DNA from: Gammaproteobacteria bacterium
GTDB lineage: Bacteria; Pseudomonadota; Gammaproteobacteria; GCA-001735895
Direction of reading: 5' to 3'
DNA: 7,354 bases
Assembly: GCA_003231795.1 (NCBI GenBank)
Contig: QIJI01000224.1
Coordinates: 1-7,354, forward strand
Shown here: positions 1-5,210 of the stretch, in pieces
Layout: each line of letters begins with the position of its first letter
How positions within the stretch are numbered: position 1 is the first letter of the stretch
Notes under the pieces: generated by a model
What the model saw: the letters and a program-made list of their open reading frames with translations, nothing else
Database searches by the model: none
Told to the model about the DNA's origin: nothing
Program-made: the position numbers and the translations under genes

Positions 1-149
1 TCAACACTGAACAGGGGCATTTCGTAATCATTCAAATCGAGAATTTCAACTTGTGCATCATTCAGCAGACTCGCAGCATAAGTAACGAGTTGCTTGTTAA
101 TTGAATTAATGCTGCTACTGGCAGCGAAGGCGAATACCTTACGGGGCAT
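1..149 (-). CDS. NAD(P)H-dependent FMN reductase (flavodoxin-fold oxidoreductase), N-terminal part
   Basis: Only the first 49 codons are present; the gene continues past the left edge. The protein begins MPRKVFAFAASSSINSINKQ and continues to a segment LDLNDYEMPLFS. This pattern, a beta strand, then a Ser-rich phosphate-binding loop with N-S-x-N, then DLNDYEMPLF, is typical of the NADPH-dependent FMN reductase family (flavodoxin-like fold), soluble cytoplasmic enzymes that reduce FMN or quinone-like substrates with NAD(P)H. The start ATG lies 3 bp beyond the proB stop codon, with a GGAG about 9 nt upstream inside the end of proB, so it is probably translated from the obgE-proB transcript. The physiological substrate cannot be told from this fragment. 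Family is fairly secure, exact function open. Confidence 0.8.
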   Translation of the reverse strand, partial: MPRKVFAFAASSSINSINKQLVTYAASLLNDAQVEILDLNDYEMPLFSV

Positions 150-152
150 AAT

Positions 153-1265
153 TCAGGACTCCATTAAAATCAGGTTTTCACGGTTGATTAGCTCGGGATC
201 ACTCAAGTAGCCGAGAATATTCGGGATCTGGTTACTCGCTTTGCCGATAATCTGTTTGCACTCGTCCGACGGGTAGTTAACCAGCCCCCGGGCAATTTCA
301 CTACCATCCGGCGCCAGGCAGGCGACTACTTCCCCGCGGTTAAATACGCCGCTAACCGCTTTTACGCCAATCGGTAAAAGGCTGGCATTTTTATTGCGCA
401 ATACGCTCACCGCGCCTTGATCGAGGCTGAGTTCTCCAGTACAGGCCATGTGACCCGCGAGCCACTGCTTTCGCGCAGCCAGATGTCCTTCGCTGGCTTC
501 GAGAAAACTGCCAATTGATTCACCCTTTGCAACCCGCGTAATAACGTTTTCAACCCGGCCCGAAACAATAACGGTATGGGTTCCGGAGCGGGCCGCCAGG
601 CGCGCCGCGCTGACCTTGGTTTCCATTCCGCCGCGCCCGAGATGTCCCGAGCTTGGTCCGGCATATTCTGACAACTTCGGGTCTTGTGCATCCGCATGCC
701 GAATCAGCTTGGCGTCGGGATACTCGGCAGGATTGGCGTCAAAGAGTCCCTCCTGATCGGTCAAAATGATGAGTAAGTCGGCTTCCACCAGATTAGCGAC
801 CATCGCACCGAGTGTATCGTTGTCACCGAAACGAATTTTTTCATTGGAAACACTGTCGTTCTCGTTCACTACCGGCACTGCGCCAAATTCGAGCAGTGTG
901 CGCAGCGTGGTACGGGCATTAAGATAGCGTCGACGATCAGATAAATCGGCATGCGTTAACAGTATTTGCGCGCTATGGATTCCATGCGACTGGAAACAGG
1001 CTTCGTAGGCTTGCACCAGACCCATTTGCCCGACCGCCGCAGTCGCCTGCAGTTCGGAAATATTGTTCGGTCTCGACTTTAATCCGAGGCGGGTGATGCC
1101 TTCGGCGATGGAACCCGATGACACTAGTACCACTTCACAACCCTGCTTGCGCAGGTCGGCCATCTGGTTGGCCCAGTTGGCAATCATTTCGCGGTCCAGC
1201 CCCTTGCCGCCCGCGGTAATTAACGCGGAACCGATCTTTACGACAATTTTTTTACTCGGATTCAT
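153..1265 (-). CDS. proB: Glutamate 5-kinase with C-terminal PUA domain
   Basis: Phosphorylates L-glutamate to gamma-glutamyl phosphate, the first and usually proline-inhibited step of proline synthesis, in the cytoplasm. The 370 residues match the usual length (E. coli 367). The amino-acid-kinase domain covers about residues 5-260: the phosphate-binding start VVKIGSALIT with Lys10, VSSGSIAEG at 48-56, the glutamate-binding VNENDSV at 133-139, FGDNDTLGA at 146-154, ILTDQEGLF near 167-175 and the nucleotide-binding GGMETK at 212-217. A PUA domain follows from about 276 to 355. The ATG overlaps the 3' end of obgE by 14 bp and is preceded by GGAAA about 5 nt away, so translation is probably coupled to obgE. 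The obgE-proB pairing is common in Gammaproteobacteria. proA, the next enzyme of the pathway, is not in this window. The frame is intact and all key motifs are present. Confidence 0.97.
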   Translation of the reverse strand: MNPSKKIVVKIGSALITAGGKGLDREMIANWANQMADLRKQGCEVVLVSSGSIAEGITRLGLKSRPNNISELQATAAVGQMGLVQAYEACFQSHGIHSAQILLTHADLSDRRRYLNARTTLRTLLEFGAVPVVNENDSVSNEKIRFGDNDTLGAMVANLVEADLLIILTDQEGLFDANPAEYPDAKLIRHADAQDPKLSEYAGPSSGHLGRGGMETKVSAARLAARSGTHTVIVSGRVENVITRVAKGESIGSFLEASEGHLAARKQWLAGHMACTGELSLDQGAVSVLRNKNASLLPIGVKAVSGVFNRGEVVACLAPDGSEIARGLVNYPSDECKQIIGKASNQIPNILGYLSDPELINRENLILMES

Positions 1266-2271
1266 TGCTTTCCAGGAAAGTCATGATGTCATGACACAAA
1301 ACATCAGTACCTTCGCCGTTTATCGCGCTTATCGAATACACCGGTCCTTTCCATTTGAGTCCGGCTACTATTTCATCGACTAGCGAACCACGCTCCGACT
1401 CCGCTACCAGGTCAAGTTTGTTCAGCACCAACCAGCGCGGTTTCTGAAACAGGGACTCGTCGTATCGTTTCAGCTCATTCAAAATTTTCTGCGCCGAAAG
1501 CACCGGAACGTCCTCGCTTTCCCCCGGCATCACATCGATTATATGCAGCAGCAGGCCGGTACGCTGCAAATGTTTCAGAAATTGAATGCCGAGACCAACC
1601 CCGTCAGCGGCTCCTTCGATCAACCCCGGAATATCGGCGACTACGAAACTGCGATGTTTTGCCACACTGACAACGCCAAGATTCGGGTGCAGGGTAGTAA
1701 ACGGATAATCCGCGACTTTGGGTCGCGCTGCTGATACTGATCGAATCAGGGTTGATTTGCCAGCATTAGGCATGCCGAGCAAACCAACATCGGCGATGAC
1801 CTTCAATTCCAGCTTGAGATCAAATTCTTCTCCGGCACTACCCGTCGAGCATTGCCGCGGTGATCGGTTGGTCGAGCTTTTATAACGCGTATTGCCGAGG
1901 CCATGAAAGCCACCACGCGCAATCAGTATCGGATCCGAAAGGCTGGCAACATCGGCTATCAACTCACCCTGGTCTCGCGTGGTGATGATGGTACCCAATG
2001 GCACCTCCATCGTAAGGTCCGATCCCATGGCACCGGTTTTATTCTTGCCCTGACCGTTGGCTCCGCGTTTGGCGACAAAGCGACGCGTATGCCGGAAATC
2101 GGAAAGTGTATTTAAATCGTTCGATCCAACCACATATACCGAGCCACCATCACCACCGTCCCCACCATCAGGACCACCCATCGGAATATACTTTTCACGA
2201 CGAAAACTGACAATGCCGTTACCGCCATTGCCGGCTTTTACGTAGATATTAGCTTCGTCTATGAATTTCAT
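1252..2271 (-). CDS. obgE: GTPase Obg/CgtA, ribosome-associated
   Basis: Essential Obg-family GTPase that binds the 50S subunit and links ribosome assembly to growth and stress control. The glycine-rich Obg fold occupies residues 1-158 (MKFIDEANIYVKAGNGGNG, then GGPDGGDGGDGG at 32-43). The G domain follows with G1 GMPNAGKS at 166-173, switch I FTT at 191-193, G3 DIPG at 213-216, G4 NKLD at 284-287 and G5 SA at 315-316. At 339 residues it lacks the long acidic C-terminal tail of E. coli ObgE (390); short forms like this occur in other Gammaproteobacteria, so truncation is unlikely. The start is set by the conserved N-terminus, yet no Shine-Dalgarno sequence is visible and a terminator ends about 22 bp upstream, so either read-through from rpmA or a promoter very close to the ATG is needed. 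It overlaps proB by 14 bp at the 3' end. Confidence 0.97.
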   Translation of the reverse strand: MKFIDEANIYVKAGNGGNGIVSFRREKYIPMGGPDGGDGGDGGSVYVVGSNDLNTLSDFRHTRRFVAKRGANGQGKNKTGAMGSDLTMEVPLGTIITTRDQGELIADVASLSDPILIARGGFHGLGNTRYKSSTNRSPRQCSTGSAGEEFDLKLELKVIADVGLLGMPNAGKSTLIRSVSAARPKVADYPFTTLHPNLGVVSVAKHRSFVVADIPGLIEGAADGVGLGIQFLKHLQRTGLLLHIIDVMPGESEDVPVLSAQKILNELKRYDESLFQKPRWLVLNKLDLVAESERGSLVDEIVAGLKWKGPVYSISAINGEGTDVLCHDIMTFLESNESE

Positions 2272-2293
2272 CGCGGAATAATACCATCGGGGT

Positions 2294-2322
2294 AAAAAAA
2301 AGCCCCGTCAGACGGGGCTTTT
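2294..2322 (-). terminator. Rho-independent terminator of rplU-rpmA
   Basis: Read on the minus strand, AAAAGCCCCGT and its complement ACGGGGCTTTT form an uninterrupted stem (7 strong pairs, extended by A-T pairs) around a 3-nt loop, followed by eight T residues. It lies 28 bp after the rpmA stop codon, so it should end the ribosomal-protein transcript. The plus-strand reading also has a short T run (4), but no plus-strand gene ends here, so the minus-strand reading is the relevant one. Confidence 0.92.
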
Positions 2323-2349
2323 CGATAATCTGGTCTGTCGGTCTTTGAT

Positions 2350-2604
2350 CTAGTTTACGACATTCACGAAAGTGCGGTTATAACGGCCTTTGACCCGGAA
2401 CTCGACCTTGCCTTCTGCCTTGGCGTAAAGCGTGTGGTCTTTACCAAGACCGACATTGTCACCGGGGTGGAACTTGGTACCGCGTTGGCGTACCAGGATA
2501 TTGCCGGGAATGACGACTTCGCCGCCGAACTTCTTCACGCCGAGCCGTTTGGATTCTGAATCGCGACCATTGCGGGTACTGCCCGCCGCTTTTTTATGTG
2601 CCAT
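2350..2604 (-). CDS. rpmA: 50S ribosomal protein L27
   Basis: Large-subunit protein whose flexible N-terminal tail reaches the peptidyl-transferase centre. The 84-residue product begins MAHKKAAGSTRNGRDSESKR, the hallmark L27 start, followed by LGVKKFGGE, GNILVRQRGTKFHPG and GKDHTLYA, and has the full family length (about 85). The mature N-terminus of the gammaproteobacterial type directly follows the start Met, with none of the Firmicutes-style cleavable leader. It starts 3 bp after the rplU stop, with AAGG about 8 nt upstream lying inside the end of rplU, so the two are co-translated. It stops with TAG, and a strong terminator follows. Confidence 0.99.
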   Translation of the reverse strand: MAHKKAAGSTRNGRDSESKRLGVKKFGGEVVIPGNILVRQRGTKFHPGDNVGLGKDHTLYAKAEGKVEFRVKGRYNRTFVNVVN

Positions 2605-2607
2605 GAC

Positions 2608-2919
2608 TTATGCCTTGATCTCTGTAACTTCGATTTCCGTGTAGCTCTGACGGTGCCCCATCTGAGTACGCGAGTGCTTGCGACGACGAAATTTTACGAT
2701 TCCGACCTTTTCACCACGACCATGTGATTTGATGGTAGCGGTAACAGTTGCCTTTTCCAGAACAGGCGTCCCAACCGACACTTTGTCGCCTTCGCCGACC
2801 ATTAATACCCGATCAAGTTTAATCGATGAACCTTCTTCGCCCGCCAGTTTTTCGACGCGCAGAATTTCACCCTTGGTAACCCGATACTGTTTTCCGCCAG
2901 TGGCGATGACAGCGTACAT
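2608..2919 (-). CDS. rplU: 50S ribosomal protein L21
   Basis: Structural protein of the large ribosomal subunit that binds 23S rRNA. The 103 residues from MYAVIATGGKQYRV match E. coli L21 exactly in length and show its conserved features: the N-terminal YAVI.TGGKQY, a central VLMVGEGDKVSVGTP, and the basic rRNA-binding FRRRKHSRTQMGHRQ near residues 77-91. The frame stays open for 28 more codons upstream, but those codons cross the promoter and look like no L21, so the start at 2919 is chosen. It is supported by GGAG 8 nt before the ATG. It is the first gene of the rplU-rpmA unit, driven by the promoter at about 2957-2985. Confidence 0.99.
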   Translation of the reverse strand: MYAVIATGGKQYRVTKGEILRVEKLAGEEGSSIKLDRVLMVGEGDKVSVGTPVLEKATVTATIKSHGRGEKVGIVKFRRRKHSRTQMGHRQSYTEIEVTEIKA

Positions 2920-2956
2920 TAATGTGACTCCGAAGCGATACTTAAAAAGGGACCGA

Positions 2957-2985
2957 ATTCTAGCGGCTCGACTGGTGCAGGTCAA
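2957..2985 (-). promoter_or_regulatory. Sigma70-type promoter for rplU-rpmA
   Basis: On the minus strand TTGACC (2985-2980) and TAGAAT (2962-2957) are separated by exactly 17 nt, five of six consensus matches in each hexamer. Transcription should begin near 2950, giving a leader of about 30 nt that carries the GGAG ribosome site of rplU. The -35 hexamer lies at the inner end of an 18-bp tandem duplication, which supplies a second TTGAC 18 bp further upstream that has no matching -10. Confidence 0.85.
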
Positions 2986-3016
2986 TGCCTTTAACCGTGT
3001 CAATGCCTTTAACCGT
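2981..3016. repeat. Perfect 18-bp tandem duplication at the rplU -35 region
   Basis: The 18-bp unit GTCAATGCCTTTAACCGT occurs twice with no gap and no mismatch, at 2981-2998 and 2999-3016. On the minus strand each copy ends in TTGAC, so the duplication doubles the -35 core of the rplU promoter. The flanking bases do not continue the repeat on either side. It is short enough to be a slippage or microduplication product; whether it affects transcription is inference. Confidence 0.95.
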
Positions 3017-3074
3017 TTGATTTTAAAATAGGTTCCAGAGAACTAATTTACAATCCCATCAGGGTTAATTGGGG

Positions 3075-3109
3075 GCCTCTGATTAATTCTGGATGAATTG
3101 ATCAGAGGC
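3075..3109. other. Long hairpin overlapping the znuB stop codon
   Basis: GCCTCTGATTAATT (3075-3088) pairs with AATTGATCAGAGGC (3096-3109) over 14 pairs, one of them G-T, around a 7-nt loop. It contains the last codons and stop of znuB. Neither strand has a T run after the stem, so it is not a classic intrinsic terminator. Possible roles are 3'-end protection of the znuB mRNA or a weak or Rho-assisted end of the zur-znuCB transcript before the rplU promoter. Structure is directly visible; role is inferred. Confidence 0.75.
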
Positions 3110-3905
3110 TCCTAAGTCTGGTTATTGCGAGGGTGAGCAACAGAAACAGCGTTGCGCTGACAACAATGGCGGGGCCTGTCTGCCAGTCGAATTGAAACGA
3201 ACTGGCGATACCGCCGGCAAGCGCCGCCAGTCCATACAGCCCACTGATCAAAACCATTTGCTCGGGACTTCGGCTGAACAGGCGCGCGCTGGTAGTGGGA
3301 ATCACCAGCATCGCTGCAATCAGTAAAACACCCATGACTTTCATCATGATGGCTACCAGCAATGCAATCATGGTGTACATTAAAAACTGCATTTTTCGAA
3401 CTTCGATACCCTCGGCCTGTGCAATCTCACGACTCACCGACACAGCGACAAATGCGCGCCAGTTAACGGCAAGGCCTGCAAATAATATCAGCGTGGTAAT
3501 AAACAGAGTTGCCAGATCTGACAGGGTGATTGCGAGCATATCGCCAAACAGAATCGCTTCGATATTCACCGTTTGTGCCGGCAGGGTTCCCACCAGGATG
3601 ATACCGCCGGCCAGCCCGGTGTGCGAAATGATCGCAAGCGTAGTCTCCGATAACGCATTGTTAAAACTGGTGACCCGACTCAGCGAAAACACAATCAACA
3701 AAACCACGGCCAGAACGCCGAAAATTGGTTTGGTCTGGAAAGCGAGCCCAATGCCAACCCCAAGGACCGCCGCATGGCCCAAGGTATCGCTCAGAAATGC
3801 CAGTCGTTGCCATACCATCAGGCAGCCCATCGGTGCGGCAATACTCACCATGATCAGACCGGCGACAATACTGCGGAGCAGAAAATCATCGAGCCATTCA
3901 AGCAT
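3102..3905 (-). CDS. znuB: Zinc ABC transporter, membrane permease
   Basis: Inner-membrane channel of the high-affinity zinc importer, forming a dimer driven by ZnuC and receiving zinc from ZnuA. The 267-residue product (E. coli ZnuB 261) is strongly hydrophobic, with about seven to eight membrane segments, roughly residues 10-30, 45-75, 90-108, 115-145, 178-205, 218-236 and 245-264. Family marks include LSDTLGHAAVLGVGIG at 38-53 and the cytoplasmic coupling stretch SREIAQAEGI at 158-167. The frame is open for 22 codons upstream, but the start at 3905 is preferred: MLEWLDDFLL fits the family N-terminus and GAGGA lies 8 nt before it. It overlaps the znuC stop by 8 bp, indicating coupled translation. 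ABC-3 permeases for manganese look similar; the zur and ZnuA context points to zinc. Confidence 0.95.
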   Translation of the reverse strand: MLEWLDDFLLRSIVAGLIMVSIAAPMGCLMVWQRLAFLSDTLGHAAVLGVGIGLAFQTKPIFGVLAVVLLIVFSLSRVTSFNNALSETTLAIISHTGLAGGIILVGTLPAQTVNIEAILFGDMLAITLSDLATLFITTLILFAGLAVNWRAFVAVSVSREIAQAEGIEVRKMQFLMYTMIALLVAIMMKVMGVLLIAAMLVIPTTSARLFSRSPEQMVLISGLYGLAALAGGIASSFQFDWQTGPAIVVSATLFLLLTLAITRLRSL

Positions 3906-4650
3906 GATGATGGTCCTCATGCTCGCCCGAGACGTCGTGCACATGGTCGTGGTGATGGGCATATATTGCAATCGAGTCGGAAGCCTGCTGCCCGAACAGG
4001 GCCAGATATTCGGGATGCTGACTCACCGATTCTGGCAATCCTGAACAACAAAGATGCTGATTCAGACACAACACCTGATCGGTCCGCGACATCACCAGAT
4101 GAAGATCATGCGAAACCAGCAAAACCGCGCATTTCAAGCGATCGCGCAACTCGCCTATCAGCTCATACATTTTTACTTCGCCAGTAACATCAACCCCGGC
4201 GGTCGGCTCGTCCAGTACCAGTAACTCAGGACTCCCCAATGTCGTGCGCGCCAGTAGCACGCGTTTCAATTCTCCCTCAGACAGCGAACGGACTTGCCGA
4301 TGTTTCAGGTAACCTACCTCTGTTTGTGACAGGGCATGATCGATTTCATCGTCGCTGGACAATTGGGTGAGCTGTAACAGCCGCTCGACACTCAGCGGCA
4401 TCAGCGTATTGACATAGACTTTTTGCGGCAGATAGCCGATTCGCAAGTCGGGCGATCGTTCGATTTCACCGTCGAACTGCCCGATCAAGCCGTTAACAAT
4501 ATTGGTCAAAGTCGATTTACCGGCACCATTAGGACCAATAATGGTCGTGATTTGTGCTCGCTTCAGCTCAAAGCTGATGTTATCCAGAATGACACGTCCG
4601 CCCTGTGAGTATCTGATATTTCGCGCACGCAGTAATATTTCATTCGCCAT
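3898..4650 (-). CDS. znuC: Zinc ABC transporter, ATP-binding subunit with His-rich tail
   Basis: Cytoplasmic ATPase that powers zinc uptake through ZnuB. The 250 residues match E. coli ZnuC (251). ABC motifs in order: Walker A GPNGAGKST at 39-47, Q-loop YLPQ at 73-76, signature LSEGE at 123-127, Walker B LLVLDEP at 143-149, D-loop AGVD at 151-154 and switch His181. The CCSG at 201-204 is also seen in enterobacterial ZnuC. The signature has Glu in place of the usual second residue Gly (LSGGE), a change that need not abolish activity. The last 19 residues hold nine histidines (HHHDHVH...EHEDHHH), a probable metal-binding tail. The gene starts 18 bp after zur with GGTGG upstream of its ATG, and overlaps znuB by 8 bp, so zur-znuC-znuB look like one operon under the Zur box. 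Confidence 0.96.
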   Translation of the reverse strand: MANEILLRARNIRYSQGGRVILDNISFELKRAQITTIIGPNGAGKSTLTNIVNGLIGQFDGEIERSPDLRIGYLPQKVYVNTLMPLSVERLLQLTQLSSDDEIDHALSQTEVGYLKHRQVRSLSEGELKRVLLARTTLGSPELLVLDEPTAGVDVTGEVKMYELIGELRDRLKCAVLLVSHDLHLVMSRTDQVLCLNQHLCCSGLPESVSQHPEYLALFGQQASDSIAIYAHHHDHVHDVSGEHEDHHHA

Positions 4651-4680
4651 CTTTATCCACCATCTTTCTCAGCCATCTTT
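4647..4680 (-). repeat. Three AAAGATGG copies at 13-bp spacing across the zur-znuC junction
   Basis: On the minus strand AAAGATGG occurs at 4680-4673, 4667-4660 and 4654-4647, each 13 bp apart. The copies lie in the zur 3' end, the 18-bp gap and the znuC start, and the last supplies the znuC ATG. The ATG of the middle copy is out of frame with znuC. This looks like a small internal duplication and may be chance in an A/G-rich stretch. Confidence 0.6.
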
Positions 4681-5160
4681 TTGGCACTGTGCACAAACCC
4701 CGGTAATTTCGATGATCGAGTGATCGACCGCAAACCCCAGGCTATCGGCTTCGGCGAGCAGCTCCTGCTCATGGGTTTCCAGCTCGGCGACCTGCTCGCA
4801 ATCCCGACAAATCAGAAACTGCGCAGCGCATTGATGCCCCGGTTGAACGCAGGAAATAAACGCATTACGACTTTCGATCCGGTGAATCAGCCCCTGCTGT
4901 AGCAAAAAGTCGAGCGCACGATAAACAATGGGTGGCGCAATGCGTTCGGCCCGGTCGACCCGATTGAGTTCGGCGAGGATATCGTAAGCTCCCATCGGCT
5001 GATGACTGCCGAGCAATATTTCAAGTACCTGGCGTCGGCGTGAGGTCAGTCGCAAATTGAGGCTGTGGCAATGCTGATCGGCTTCCGCCAGCAGAAATTG
5101 CTGGCAACGGCGATGATCATGGCGCCGAAAGGCAATATTGGACAGTGTTTTAGATTTCAT
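4669..5160 (-). CDS. zur: Zinc uptake regulator, Fur family
   Basis: Zinc-sensing repressor that, when loaded with zinc, binds operators and shuts off zinc-uptake genes. The 163 residues have the Fur layout: an N-terminal winged helix with RLTSRRRQVLEILL at 37-50, GAYDIL at 57-62 and PPIVYRALDFLLQQGLIHRI at 76-95 (the last very close to E. coli Zur), then a metal-binding dimerisation domain with the structural zinc pairs CRDC at 118-121 and CAQC at 156-159. Cys104, His109 and Cys111 near the CVQPGHQC stretch lie where the regulatory zinc site sits. An N-terminal HDHRRC at 14-19 is present, as in some other Zur proteins. The ATG lies only 3 bp from the Zur box and no Shine-Dalgarno is visible, suggesting a very short or absent leader and autorepression. 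Zur rather than Fur or Mur is supported by the neighbouring znu genes. Confidence 0.95.
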   Translation of the reverse strand: MKSKTLSNIAFRRHDHRRCQQFLLAEADQHCHSLNLRLTSRRRQVLEILLGSHQPMGAYDILAELNRVDRAERIAPPIVYRALDFLLQQGLIHRIESRNAFISCVQPGHQCAAQFLICRDCEQVAELETHEQELLAEADSLGFAVDHSIIEITGVCAQCQKDG

Positions 5161-5161
5161 A

Positions 5162-5178
5162 ATGTTATATTATAACGT
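5162..5178. promoter_or_regulatory. Zur operator (Zur box) shared by zur-znuCB and znuA
   Basis: GTTATATTATAAC (5164-5176) is a perfect 6-1-6 palindrome identical to the core GTTATANTATAAC of the enterobacterial Zur consensus, with a further symmetric A/T pair at 5162/5178. It lies in the 50-bp gap between divergent zur and znuA, 3 bp from the zur ATG and 34 bp before the znuA ATG. On the minus strand its centre is a perfect TATAAT, so Zur bound here would cover the zur promoter directly. Repression of both directions under high zinc is inferred from this position. Confidence 0.92.
5168..5173 (-). promoter_or_regulatory. Candidate -10 element of the zur-znuCB promoter
   Basis: The minus strand reads TATAAT inside the Zur palindrome, ending 7 to 8 nt before the zur ATG. 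Transcription from it would start at or next to the start codon, giving a leaderless or nearly leaderless zur mRNA. No good -35 is seen 16 to 18 nt upstream, where the sequence is G- and T-rich, so the promoter may be weak or helped by an activator. The A/T-rich palindrome would contain such a hexamer by its nature, hence moderate confidence. Confidence 0.5.
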
Positions 5179-5210
5179 AACCAAACCAACCCGCCCAGTA
5201 TCTTTCCTGA

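Noticed and set aside
1063..1383. Plus-strand open frame of 106 codons across the proB-obgE overlap
   Set aside because: Antisense to two conserved genes with full-length family matches; no independent signal supports it.
2920..3003. N-terminal extension of L21 by 28 codons
   Set aside because: The extension crosses the rplU -10 and -35 elements; the start at 2919 gives the exact family length and has GGAG 8 nt upstream.
2940..3060. A second Zur box near rplU, as for Zur-controlled ribosomal protein paralogues
   Set aside because: No GTTATA/TATAAC-like palindrome is present; L21 and L27 are not among the zinc-swapped ribosomal proteins (L31, L36, L33).
3906..3971. N-terminal extension of ZnuB by 22 codons
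   Set aside because: The extra residues are the His-rich tail of znuC read in another frame; the start at 3905 has GAGGA at 8 nt and fits the family N-terminus.
3295..4187. Long plus-strand open frames (249 and 137 codons) opposite znuB and znuC
   Set aside because: They lie antisense to two well-supported transporter genes, have no recognisable domains and no ribosome site; composition is that expected of the reverse strand of coding DNA.
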